Assembly: GCA_004369045.1 (NCBI GenBank)
Contig: ML213507.1
Coordinates: forward strand, 1,442,493 to 1,506,492
Reading direction: 5' to 3'
Source of the DNA: Heliocybe sulcata
Lineage: Eukaryota; Basidiomycota; Agaricomycetes; Gloeophyllales; Gloeophyllaceae
DNA length: 64,000 nt
Shown: positions 47,397 to 58,804 of the stretch, in pieces
How the letters are laid out: the number at the start of each line of letters is the position of its first letter
Position numbering within the stretch: the first letter of the stretch is position 1
Position numbers and translations under genes: made by a program
The notes under the pieces: generated by a model
Told to the model about the DNA's origin: nothing
Seen by the model: the letters and a program-made list of their open reading frames with translations, nothing else
The model's database searches: none

Positions 47397-48416
47397 CTAA
47401 TACTGCTTCCTCTCTGAAGGGTCGATACCCGCAAGAACGTTCCGACGGAAGTCATCTGTATCGTTGACGCGCGGGAACGGTACGTCAGGGATCGGTCTTC
47501 ACGTCAACATTCACGTCGTCAGGTATGAAGGTTAGAATCTCTAGGAGAGCTCAGGACGTACACCTGGAGGAACGACGCCAGCCTCTCCCATCCTTCCCCG
47601 ACTTCGTACACGAGCAGCTGCTCGGCGGGGATGAGTTGTCTGACGTAGTCATTATGACGAGTGAAAGAGGTGGACAAGTCGGGGGAGCCGCGCTCTTCTC
47701 GGGGCGATGGGGGTCAGTAGGTGCGCGGAACTGAATATCAATGACTGACTGGTGCCGAGAGGCCCGTACTCCTTCCACCATTCGTGAGTGGCTGACAGGG
47801 CAGGCGGCAGTTTGGACAAGTCGCTCGCGGCGAGTAGGGTGTGTGCCTGTATGAGCGTGGCCTGCGCCGGTAGAGGTGAGAAGGAGCGTCCTGTACGCTG
47901 CAGCAATGTCCTCTACCTTCATACTGGTCATCCACTTCTGCTTGTCGCGTACAGTCTTCGGATACGAGACGCTGAGCTGGTGCCGAAATTTGCACCCCAG
48001 ACATGAGACTTACGAGAATGAATTTCGCGTCCGGATATGCCTCGAAGAGCTCCTTCGGATACATCGAGGCGGGGTAGTCCAAGACGGATTTGTAGCTCGA
48101 AAAGAGACGGTCTAGGTCCTCAGACTTCCCCTTGCCTGAGGCGAAGCATAAGCAAGAGCGAGGAATGTTCATCACACACCGCACCTTCGCCGAAATCGCT
48201 CCAGACATCGTAGTCCTCCGCTTGTTTGTTGTGGAGGATCTTGAACATATGGTAGAAAGGCCCGAATCCGAGGATCTCCAGCGCTTCACCGAGTGACGAG
48301 GTCTTCTAGCGTTTCAGGCCCCGAAGGAGTTTTAGGATGTGACGAGAAGGACTCACTCCCGTACGCCCGTGGCCCAGGCAGATCACTTGGACGGGCGCTT
48401 GAGTGGGACGCATCAT
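47397..48416 (-). CDS. Sulfotransferase-like P-loop protein, copy B
   Basis: Paralogue of the gene at 25748-26766, same strand. The start MMRPTQAPVQVICLGHGRTG lies at 48416. Splicing of a GTGAGT intron restores the P-loop GHGRTG followed by TSSLGEALEIL. Further blocks are LGFGPFYHMFKILHNKQAEDY, GKGKSEDLDRLFSSYKSVL, LDYPASMYPKELFEAYPDAKF, TVRDKQKWMTSMK, RQLIPAEQLLVYEVGEGWERL and the last exon VPFPRVNDTDDF, ending RKQY at 47397. Compared with copy A it has the same exon plan through the first four exons. Splice sites around 47.7-47.85 kb are weak, so the stretch between TSMK and the RHNDYVRQL block is uncertain. Substrate unknown. Confidence 0.75.
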
Positions 48417-50584
48417 ACTTTACTGTCTGGAGGTCTCAATATCGGTAGGATCGGAGAGGCAGAAAAACCACATTACCTCTGCATGATATATAATGCATTT
48501 TGGCCCTGCTGGACGCCGGTAGGAGCATCTCTCTGCTGCGCAGTTGTATCGTGGAATCTTGATGACGTCCGCTGCTCTATCGAGCGTAAAGATAAGTCAG
48601 CAAGCAACATCTGGACGGTAATAGAAGCAAAGTTATCCATAAGTGCTGCGGAGAACACAGAGATGTTCCTTAATGCAGTCGGCCATCCGGACTCGCCAGT
48701 TGCCTCATTCATCGTATGTACACTCACAGAGACGACGTCTGACATGACTATTATGGCATAGTAAAGACAATGGTCGCACGACCACTCGCTCGGATGAGTA
48801 GACAGGCAAGACAATGACTCCTTTATATAGACGCGGGCAACGTCAGAATACAGCCCGCGTGTAAACAGCATGAACGTGACCCGCCTCTGAGTAGTATCTC
48901 TGTCGCCCGACCACTTGCCCGAGGAGTGCGATGCCCTCATTAACTAGCACTTCTAGCAGGTCGTGTAGAGCAGTATGCTGCTTCGCAAGTTCTGTCGTCC
49001 CAACCTGGCCAATGAAGGCACAAAAGCAGGCCATAGAGATTGGGAGGATACATCAGGATGAGGACTGGCGGCATTAGGTAGCGCTATCATTGAAGTGCCC
49101 TGGTCGCGCAAGGAGCGGTACTAAATAAGAAGCGAAATTCAGCAAAGGGCCTTATAACCAAAGGTGATGACCCTATCCATCGAGCGGATAACGCCACAGA
49201 GTATTTCCGAATAACCTCCCGCCAAAGCATATAGCTGAAGCGACATGCAGCCATGCGGCTGTATCCTGTTTCAATACTCAGTATTCTACTAGTTGCCTGG
49301 ACGACACCTCATATGGTGCGAATCGGCTCTACCGATTGCGTACTTCGACAGCTTGCAGTACCAGTGATAACGAGATGATTTGTCGCCTCAGTATTGCACA
49401 TGTTCATAGACTTGATTGCAGCGATTCGATGCGTGAGGAGGAATTCCGTTATGCGGTGTATGTAGGCCTGGGAGCCTGGTAATGCGGAAGTGACGAAGTA
49501 GGAGCCGAAGCCACAAATCACGTAGCACGTGATCTAGACATGAGGTGCACGTGCCTTCCGACTCTCGCCCGCCATTTCAGACATTGACGCGTGAAGAGAG
49601 AAGGTCATGCCGCAACGGAATGCGCTATTCTTCCCCATCAAGAGACAGCAGAGTACCAACCTGTCGCCGTGGACCCTTCCATACCAAGGAACGCCGCCGC
49701 GTCCTCGCTACCAGCTGCCCAGAGTCTCTGAGGGATGAGTAACGAGGAGGGAGCGGTAACTAAAGTGCGAGACCTGCTAGTGGTTATGGCATACGCCTTC
49801 TGAGCTTCAGTATTCGCGAATGGACCTTCAGTTTTTAAACGGTAGCGGCGCGGTCCTGGTCGGTGACTAGGGGGTTGCTTTCGGTAGTCAGCACGCATCC
49901 GAGCTGGAAAACTAGATGGTTGGACTGGACCGAAGTGGCAGGAAATAATGGAGAATACTGGAGGTGCTCGATGATTCGGAGTCATCCCTGGCACACATGA
50001 GTTATGAATCGCTCTTTCGAGTGCTGGAGGAAATCTTACATTCTATGCAGAAAGCATTGCCATCGATTCGGCGGCGGCAAACCATGCTTCGCGCAGCTGA
50101 TGCTACCAACTTGAAGCTAAGCTATACATACACAGAACCTGAGAAATCGTCAATGACTAGATGAGGAGATGGTGAGGGATGCATGCACGAGAAATGCAGT
50201 AGTCATACCCTTCGATGCGCAACAGTCCCGTGAGCGACTCCTGAGCTCGAATCCCGTGAGTTACAAGTGCACACATCAGTTCAACGTCCGCCCCACATCC
50301 GCTCGAGCGCGTGAGGCCCTCAACATTGCACCTTCCTAAAGTTCACCTTGTAGGTGTTAGGATAGAACACCTTCGGCAACAACTCCGCAATCCTGCTTCA
50401 CCTCAGGAGGCGTCCGTCTAACAGCCAGAGCGTCTATACCTACCTCTCTTCACAAGAACCAAAATACCCATCTTGTCCTGCGGATGTCAACAACGATTAT
50501 TCAAGGTCCTCAGACCTCCACCAAAATCGCATTCAAGCCATAGAATAGCACATACAATAGCATCATAGGGAGACGAAAGCGCGA
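48417..50584. other. Intergenic, no gene seen
   Basis: More than 2 kb with only short patternless frames. Confidence 0.45.
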
Positions 50585-53500
50585 TCAATGCAATGCCGCC
50601 GCCACGAGCTCTAGAATCTCTTTCGTGCTCTTGCCCATGTTTCTCACGTCCTTCATGATAGCCGGCCATACAGACCCGTGATGCGGCTCTGCTGCGACGC
50701 ACTTCTTGACTACTCCTTCCTGGTGTTCCTGTATAGAACTTGCATCAAGAGCCTATCCACACGAGTTAGCCGGCAAACGCACCTTCGTCCCGTGCTGGTG
50801 TTCAAACTTGTACCACCACGCCCAGATATCACCGAGGTCCTCGTTCGTCTTGACAGCGCGCTCGAACCACTGCCGTGCCTTCTCAATCTTACGCTCCGCC
50901 CAGAACAATCTCGCGACGGTGCATATGATGACAGGGTCATCAGCCGACTTCTTGAGTGCGTCCACGGACCGCGATTTGCGGGATGGTCGAGGTTCGGCCC
51001 AGATAGCCATAGACCAGAGAGTCCCCGACGTCGGGCACTCTTGTAAAGCTATACGTCCGAAGTTAGAGAGCAAAATGGGATAGGAAGAAATATATATATA
51101 CCTCGAGCGAGCATCGCCTTAGCCTGCGCAGTACCACCGGACCTCTCCTCAACCCCGACAGCCTCCGCCCACAACTGCTCGCTAGCGGGATTAACCTGCC
51201 GCGCCTTCTCCAACAGGGCGCGCGCCTTGATACTCTTCCCATCCGCTTCCTCCAGTCGACTAGCCAGTATCCATAACGTGATCTCTTTCGGGCATGCCTT
51301 GAGACCAGCAGCAAACGACGCCCGTGCAGCACCGTAATTCTTCTGGTCTTGGTAAATCTGGCCTTGGATCATATACAGTTTCGCGAACTTCGGGAACTTC
51401 GTCAGCGCTGTCGCGAGGATCTCAAGAGAGACCGCAGGCTGGCCGTGCTGGCGCTCAAAGACCGCGGATTTCATCCAGATCTATGAATGCGGAGGTGAAC
51501 CGAATGAAGCAGCAATTCAAGATGCAAGCTCGACTTACCCTAGCGGTGTCAGCAACCGTCCTCGCACGAGTGAGCAACTCCCTCGCGACACCAACTTCCC
51601 CATTCTCCGCCTCAAGCTTCACGGCCGCCAGCCATATTTGCTCGCTCTCCGGATTTGCAATGAATGCCTTCTCCAACACCTCACGCGCAGAGGGTACATC
51701 CCCAGCGAGCCACTTCTCCTTCGCCCACATGAGCCACAACAACTCGCTCTGCGGGCAATGATGCACAGCCCTCGACAAGATCGCGTCCAATGATTCTTTC
51801 GTCCCATGCGCCTTCTCCAGCGCCGCCGCCCTCCTCCACAGGTCCCTCTTATCAGAAAAAACTTTCAGTGCATACGCAAGTATAGCCCGCGCGGTGCCCA
51901 ACCGTCCCCTCGCCTCCGCACTGTCCGCGTCCGAGATCCACGTATCCAGCCGATCCTCCTCCTCGATGTCCATAGCCACAGTAGCTTTGACAATCGCCTC
52001 ACAAGTCCGTATCGATCCCTCCTCCTCACACTTCTCCGCCTCCTTCATCCACTGCTCGCGAGTGAGCAGCACCTGGTGCTTCCGTAGTGCACGCACACCG
52101 TGCTCAATCGCATTGTCCACCGCCTCCAGCGCCTTCTCGCGCTCAGAGTCGGACTTGGAGGTATCAGCGTAGGCTTCCTGCTCCAGCAACCTCCCAGCAG
52201 CTATCCAGATGTCGTGCGAGGTGGGCATGGCCTTGCGTGCTTTGTTGAGCACGGCTTTCGCTTTCTCCGGTGTCTCAAGGCGGGCGAGGGCGAGCCAGAG
52301 CTCCACAGACGTAGGGATGACTTCGACTGCGCGGGACAGGAGAATGCGAGCATCAACGGCAGAGGATTCAAGGTTGACGGTTTCTTTCCACAATCGGACG
52401 GAGTTCGGGATGTGTTCAAGTGCTAGAAGGGAGCGCCGGTTAGAGACAGATCTGATGAAGAGGGAGTCCGGGTCCTACCTTTCCGTAGTACCCTCTTCTT
52501 TGACTTGATATCATGCTCCAGATCTGCGGCAGCCAGCCAAATCTTGACACTCTGCCCAACATGCTGCACAGCATTCGCGAGTATGACTTTAGCGTCATCG
52601 TTGTTCTATGACACTATGAATCAGTACAATGAGCGCTTACATAGTAACAGCGCACTCACGTGCAATCGCGCCGCCTCAAGCCAGACGTCCTCACTCTTCG
52701 GACAATGCTCGCACCCCTGCTTAATCAGCTTACGCGCAGCCACCATGCGACCGGCATGCTCCTCCAAACAAGCAGCAGCAATCCATCCTGGAGCATGCTT
52801 GGGGTTCGACTTGACCAGTGAATCAAAGAGCTGCCGAGCACGCTTGATGTCGCCAATCTCAGCATCGGATTTGAGCACGACGGAGTTGAGCGAGGTGAGG
52901 TAGCCTTTCGGATCGACGGAGCTCGCGGAGCCTGATATAGAGGAAGTGCCGGATATCTGTAACCCAACGTTAGAAGAGTACACCTCTGAAAGTTTGAATG
53001 TCATTGCCTGATCCAGCTTCAATGAAAGGATCTTGTCACGCGCTTGGCCGATCTCCACGAAGTTCGTCATGGTCCCATTCTCAAGCGGCGTCTCAAAACC
53101 TCCATTATCCTGTCGCCAAATAACGTATCAATACCGGTTCCATCTCTACGAAACACGAACACTCGCCTGCTGCGCTGTATCCAAGGCATTCTCATACTCC
53201 GTCTTGGAGCGGTCGCCTACAAGGACACTGTCGGGTACAACGTATGTTCGGTCGTATATCTCTCTGCGACGCTTCCTGCGAGTGAGGTTGCCTACCTCCG
53301 GGATGCTCTCCCATTCTTCGTCCGTGACCGATGAGAGGCCGCGCTTCAGATCGGCGAATTGCTGCTGCAGTTTTGGTCGCTCCGCGCGTGTCTTGGAAAG
53401 TTCCTCTGCTTCACGTGCTTCCCTGGATGATAATTTGAGAAGCATTTCGAAGCGAAGGACATGTACTGCACACCTCCGAGCTCTCCGACGAGCATCCATA

Positions 53501-53853
53501 TTCCTATCCACCTCCTCGTAGATCATATCCGCCTCCTCATCGTCCGCCTCATACGTGCCCGACGCGAACAGCCCGTATTCATTGTCCGGGTCCTGGAATT
53601 GCTCCGGGTCGACTTCTTCGTCCTCTCCTCGCTTCCGCTTTGCTTCACTGCACAACAATGGGGCATTGAGTAACACTTCAATAAAGGCAGTCTAGCCAAC
53701 TCACGCAATAGTTTCTTCTGATGGACCCTCTCGTGCAGGACCGATATCAGAACGGGTCGTGAAACCGGATGCCCCACGACCAAGACCAGCGACATAAGAC
53801 GCCGGCGCCGGCATCGACAGGAAAGCCAGCTTATTTGCTTTGTTCGCCGCCAT
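50585..53853 (-). CDS. PRP6: Pre-mRNA splicing factor Prp6 (U5 snRNP, HAT/TPR repeats)
   Basis: Scaffold that bridges U5 and U4/U6 in the tri-snRNP. Ten exons: complement(join(50585..50728,50783..51048,51102..51480,51539..52422,52479..52605,52660..52956,53008..53109,53167..53422,53474..53647,53705..53853)), 925 residues (human PRPF6 is 941). The N-terminal PRP1 region has [33 protein letters not shown] and [14 protein letters not shown], then the linker [12 protein letters not shown]. About 650 residues of HAT/TPR repeats follow, such as [20 protein letters not shown], ending with [19 protein letters not shown]. The intron at 52957-53007 starts with GC (GCAATG) and has a CTAAC branch site and a TTACAG end. 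The intron at 53110-53166 also appears to start GCGAGT, although a GTTCGT donor six bases further is equally in frame. Both keep family residues in register. Confidence 0.95.
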
Positions 53854-54525
53854 AATAAACGCTGAGGAAGAACGCTGAGGGTCGAAGACGGAGACGGCGA
53901 GAGCTTGTGGCCGCTGCACAAGTCAAGAAGAACGCGATGCAATACTGATGCAATGCAATACGGCTAGAAGTTGTTTGGCAAATACAAATAATCTGTAATG
54001 CTGACTAAGCGTTAGTGAGCGATCTCATTGGCTGCCACAATGGCTGGGCCGGCCATGCGGCCTGTGGCTGAAACTTGAAAACCGTATCTTAACTGCCTGA
54101 ATATGTGGTATCTGCTTCTACCATCAGTTTACGAGCGAATCCGTGGAAATTGGCGATAAAATAATGCCAACATCCCTAAGAGTCCACGCTGACCAGTGTC
54201 CTCACTGGGCCGCTACACGCCAATATTGTCATGCTCAGTAGGCCATGTGCGAGTAGTCCGGCGCAGGAGAGGAACAGCGTCACTGACAAGCTGCTAACTC
54301 GAAGACGAGCCCAGAAAGTTAGGTACTTATAGTACAACACTTTTAACATAATCGCGGTATGCACGCTCCAGTACTGTTGTATGGATGACCTGTACAATAA
54401 CTAATCCTTGTCACTGTTCTTCTTCGTTTATATCAATGAGTGCCGAATCCTAACAGATCTATGACAACCAAAGAAAATACGCATAAGACTATACATGCTA
54501 CACCTGCACCGTCTACAACGCATAC
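53854..54525. other. Intergenic between PRP6 and the FAD monooxygenase
   Basis: No gene seen. Confidence 0.45.
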
Positions 54526-56266
54526 CTACCACCCTCTCTCAAACCCTGCAGGCAACTCCGGCAACTTATACCCATTTTCCCTTACCTCCTTCTCGGTGGT
54601 TTCATACACCTCATACGCATGCTTCTCAGAGTCATGCCCAAGCAGCCACTCTGGCGACGGCATCTCCACCTCTTCGCCGCGTGCCTCCGGCTTCTTCTTG
54701 TGCCACATATCGCGCACCTGCTCTCCGAAAAGCTGGGCTTTGCGAACACGCTGGTAGCTAAGAAAGACGATCAGATGAGTTGGCGGGTGGAAGACGAGTA
54801 GGAGCATACCGAATCTTCTCCCAAGTTTGGACCGCTAACCGCACATTCTCCTTACCCGCGAGCTGCAACGCAACAGCCAACGTGATCCCATCCTCAATAG
54901 CCTGCGACGCTCCCTGCGCGCTCGTACTAAAGTGCAAGTCAGAACCGCGCCAAACATCTTCAGACTACTATAAACGCACGGCAAGAATGGATGGGCAGCA
55001 TCCCCGATCAACACTATCCGCCCACCCTTGCTGATCCATGTCGGCAGCGGGTCGCGGTACACGATTTTCCAGTCGACGCAAGACGGTGCCTTAGAAAGAA
55101 TGGCGCGGCAGGTGGGGTCGTACCCCTCAACGACTTTGAGAACGTCCTCCATCTTGCCGGGGAAGGACCAGGACTCCTCGATGTCAGCTTCGTCTCTAGC
55201 AACACCGTTGAGCATGCAAGTATTTCAATCCATTTGAGGCTTACACACTTGTGAGTGATCACCCAGGACATGAGCCTTCCTCCTCGTGCGGTTGAGGTGA
55301 GCATGTGGACGTCCGGACCTTCGATATTCAACCAGTCAGCTGAATGCGATAGTCAACACAGGACTGCTAGTTCACCTATCCATCCATGGAAACAGTCCCC
55401 GTTCTCGGTCATGAACTTTGTCAAAGGGTCCTTATCGACGCCTTGCTCGTACGCATCGAACCACGCTCGGTAAACGGCGTAGCCTGACGACTTTGGCTTG
55501 TCATCGTACCCCTGGCAAACGTAGCGTCAGACTTCCGAATTATGGACGTACGTCCGAGTTTGCAGCGTACCAAGACCAGCGTCCTCGCCTTACTCCTCAC
55601 ACCATCCGCACCCACAACCAGGTCCGCGCTAATCTTCTCCCCATTCGACACCACCCAAGCCTCGCTCTCATTCTCGTCGTACTCAGTCACGTCCTGCGAT
55701 AAGCGGATCTCGATCCCAAGCGTCCTGGCGAAGTTGAAGAGGATCTCGTGCAAAGCACCTCGGTGGCCACTGTAGTTGTGTGCGCCGTAACGCAGCTCCT
55801 CGAAGTGCTGCACGGTGAGAATATCTCCGTTGGCGTCGTGCAGGGTCAGTTGCGATAGGTGGTTGCAGACCGGCCAGATCCTGTGGCGGAGTGTAAGTGA
55901 GCATGAATTGCGCAGAATGCGAGCGCTTACTCATCGTGCAGACCCCAGCGCTCGAAGATACGTCCGACGTTCGAACCAAAGCTGATGATCTGTCACTAGT
56001 TCAGTTATTGAGCAGGCGCAGCCATACTGGCTTCACGTACATCGCCTGGAACAGTGCTGGTTTTCAGTCATTTGCTCCTGACGATGGATAACTTGTCACT
56101 GACCAAGCGACTTTATCTCCCTGAACTTTTCCAGGACCAGCACTTCATGCCCCTTCCTCACGCACTCAATCGCGCACGCAAGTCCAGCAAACCCTGCTCC
56201 GACAATCACAACCTTGATCCCGCTCGACTTCGGCTCAGCGACTTTCGCGTAGTTGGGGTGCACCAT
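54526..56266 (-). CDS. FAD-dependent monooxygenase, salicylate-hydroxylase-like
   Basis: Class A flavin hydroxylase of the p-hydroxybenzoate hydroxylase fold, using NAD(P)H and O2. Nine exons: complement(join(54526..54757,54810..54926,54980..55193,55247..55339,55376..55511,55571..55880,55931..55989,56041..56045,56104..56266)), 442 residues. Landmarks are the dinucleotide motif VIVGAGFAGLACAIE, SLGDIISFGSNVGRIF, the DG motif VVGADGVRSKAR, and the GD motif GRIVLIGDAAHPFLPTSAQG followed by ASQAIEDG. Exon 2 is only 5 nt (GCGAT) and is required to form SLGDI; skipping it breaks the frame. The intron at 55340-55375 is just 36 nt. The aromatic substrate cannot be predicted. A TATAAA box lies at 56311-56316, 45 nt upstream. 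Confidence 0.93.
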
Positions 56267-56310
56267 CTTGCTTGACTCTCTCTCATCCTATGCGCCCAGT
56301 CGCCAGGCCC

Positions 56311-56316
56311 TTTATA
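56311..56316 (-). promoter_or_regulatory. TATA box of the FAD monooxygenase
   Basis: TATAAA on the minus strand, 45 nt upstream of the ATG at 56266. Confidence 0.55.
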
Positions 56317-56864
56317 CGCGCGAGAGAAGGGTAATCGGTAGAGCCCTAGCATGAGAACAGGTGCACAAGAAAAGATGTGAGTATGGGATGCAGCCAGCTA
56401 TGGGATGGGCGGGGTCATGGGAGCGACGCTCGGTTCAGGAGTACACCACATGTCCCAGCCGGCGGGTCACGCTTTGCGAAGGGTCGGGCGGCGTGCAGCT
56501 CAATACTTGCTCCTTGTCTAATCGTTGTCTAATAGGAGGCAGTAATTTTAATTAAGACGAGAAACCTGAAAGATGTGTCGGGTAAGTACTGGTGACCGGT
56601 GAGGACGTCCATTCCGTACAGTACTTGAAGCTTGACTCTGGCAGAACCATTGCTAATCTCGAAGCCCGGAAGACTTATGCATAGATGTTACGTGAAAGTC
56701 CGGTGAGGGATTCGACGTATGGTGAGGAAGTTCACTAGTGCACCGTACGTTTAAGGCCTCCTGATCATGAGACGAAAACGAGCTACCTTCCATATCTAGC
56801 AGGAGCGTTTCTTAATTTAGAATACTCGCCGTTGATGATGGCGGGATCAAGGAAAGCAGCTAAT
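56317..56864. other. Intergenic, no gene seen
   Basis: Short frames only, up to the deoC pseudogene. Confidence 0.45.
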
Positions 56865-57215
56865 TCTTGAAGCCTGGTATGCGCTACATCCATCTCTTAC
56901 TGACTCAGAGTTTCTGCACGGCCTTCTAGTTGCGAAAAACGCCATGGCAGCGATCGTTTACATCAAGATGAGCAGGTGCAACCACGCCACAGGCCATCAA
57001 AGTACTGCAAGGATTACGGTGAGTTCTCGCGCAGTCTCTTCACCGCTATCGCCTCAAAACTAGTATTGCACAACATTGGGACATGCGTCGTGAATGGCTT
57101 CCCGCATAAATCAAACTTGCCGAATGACGACCTTGCAGACTTCGTCCGTTCACGCCAGAATGGTCCCGCTGAGATCGAAATGGTCGTGAACATTGCTCAA
57201 GACAATGTATAAAAT
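56865..57215 (+). pseudogene. Truncated deoC (deoxyribose-phosphate aldolase) pseudogene
   Basis: Diverged partial copy of the intact deoC at 58805-59751, visible at DNA level. Matching words include CTACA(T/C)CCATCTCTTAC, GACTCAGA, CCATC(A/G)AAGTACTGCAAGG and the block around GACCTTGCAGACTTCGTCCG. The translated remnant contains DDLADFVRSRQNGPAEIEMVVNI, against DDLADFVRSPQNGPAEIDMVVNV in the intact gene. It lacks the first exon and everything after the MVVNV region, including the Schiff-base lysine, and its conserved exons are not in one frame. It ends about 30 nt before the stop codon of the convergent HNH gene (57245), so the HNH gene sits exactly between the two copies. Confidence 0.8.
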
Positions 57216-57244
57216 GAAACACTACAGCCAGGAAATGGAGACGG

Positions 57245-58518
57245 TTAAGCCCCGACATCAACTCCTTCTCGTGCAAGACGTGTAATGGCATAATGTAGAA
57301 CTTCGGATGAGCCTCCGTCAGATGCCAGTACTGTCGACGCTTCCAAATCGCGATCCAAGTCGTCGAGATACTCGGCCGCACCTGAAAGATGCGCGACTTT
57401 CGCACACGCCGCGTGTAAAGCGAGGAGCTCTGCGGACGGAAGTGGAAGGTGCTCTGGATCAGGCGTGGTGAATGTTACCAGTTCAGTGGGAGGAATAAGA
57501 TCTGAATCCGTCCCTCGAATGCGATAGCAATTTGGAGCGTCCTGGTAAGGCTATCCGTAAGAATATAGGGGTCTCCAGCACTATAAAGTACTCACCGTTG
57601 CCTCCAACCATAGATTCAGTGTATCAAAGAAATGGTGTACATCCCATTGTAGTGTCATGACATTGCTCAACGAGTGCACGTTGGCACCATTCAGCTTGTC
57701 AACATTGTAGCCAAAACGCTTGAGGACAGCTAGCACGGACGCCGCATAGTCTTTCTAGATTTAATCAAATTATCAATTGGCTTGCCCTATGCTAGGCAAG
57801 TATCTTACTTTGGTGGGATCTTGATCCGACTTTTCAGTGGCAACATCGAGATACGTGGAAGCCGGGACTATATGAGCGCATTGCGTGGCCACGGGGGGGG
57901 CCGCCAGACTTGGAGAACTCATCACTCGTAACACCGAGTGCTTTCTTGGCCAACAAGTCGATCCTTCCCGAAATAATGCATCGATAACGATCGCGGACAA
58001 GGGCCTGCAGGGACGAACACATCAGAATGCCAAAACAAGTACAGAAATGCTCGTGAACACAACTTGTGCCTTCGCAGTCTGATGATCTTTGGGCGCCTCA
58101 TGAGCGGAAGCCTCCCGCAAGGATCGGTCCCTGTCAAAAGATGTGCGACTGGAGTTTTCAGAACTCGGGGGAGTCCTCGTTCTGAATTTCCTAACTGGTG
58201 GTGACTACGGTCGAGCACCCCTTGACGTGAAACGATGTACTCACATGCACGTATGAAGCAGTGAACAAAGGCCTCTCCCAGGGCGCAGAGACGAACGGTG
58301 TCTTGATCGCAGGAGTGGATTGTTATTGCCACCTCCGCGAGTGCCTCATCTGAAGGTGCATGCAGGAGTAAATAGCCCAATACTCGCGCAGAGATGAGGT
58401 CTTGTTGACTCGAGACGGTCTTTTCAGAATGCAAACAGGTATTATATGCACTAATTGCATTGGGTAAAGTGGCGAATTTGTGCTCGATTTCGGACAGGGG
58501 CGGCAGGGGCTCAGGCAT
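57245..58518 (-). CDS. HNH-endonuclease-like (HNH_2) protein with a frame conflict
   Basis: Member of a large Agaricomycete family with an HNH_2-type nuclease domain. Exons: complement(join(57245..57550,57596..57754,57809..58004,58064..58181,58241..58518)). Blocks: MPEPLPPLSEIEHKFATLP; exon 2 TRTPPSSENSSRTSFDRD; exon 3 ALVRDRYRCIISGRID; ATQCAHIVPAS with the H-x-x-P metal-site region; then NVHSLSNVMTLQWDVHHFFD and a C-terminal NCYRIRG. Exon 3 is 196 nt, one base too many. The frame before and after a run of eight C (coding strand, 57893-57900) differs by one, so a run of seven would give one continuous frame. This may be a consensus error or a real frameshift. Nuclease activity is inferred from the family only. 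It is divergent from deoC (286 bp) and convergent with the deoC pseudogene. Confidence 0.75.
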
Positions 58519-58804
58519 AATGAGTGTTCTGGTTCAAGTGGCTGGCTGTTCCGTATCGAGTAGGAGTTTCTCCGCATTTGGAATGGGCCAGGGCTGTGGC
58601 GAATGCATCTGTGCATACTATCGTGCAGTAACGTATCACGTCTTTATGGTAATAACAGCGTCCCTTTGACGGTAGTCAGTTTCACTCGGGCTCGGTCGCA
58701 TGTGACCTTCTCGAGGATACAATTAGACCGAAGGGTCCAGCCACGCTCAAGCTGATTCCCGGAGCTTTCATGCGGCAAACTGTATATTGTTGACATCGTC
58801 CTCC

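Noticed and set aside
50240-50275. tRNA-like GCTCGAATCCC word
   Set aside because: It recalls a T-arm, but no matching acceptor stem, anticodon arm or A-box could be placed around it.
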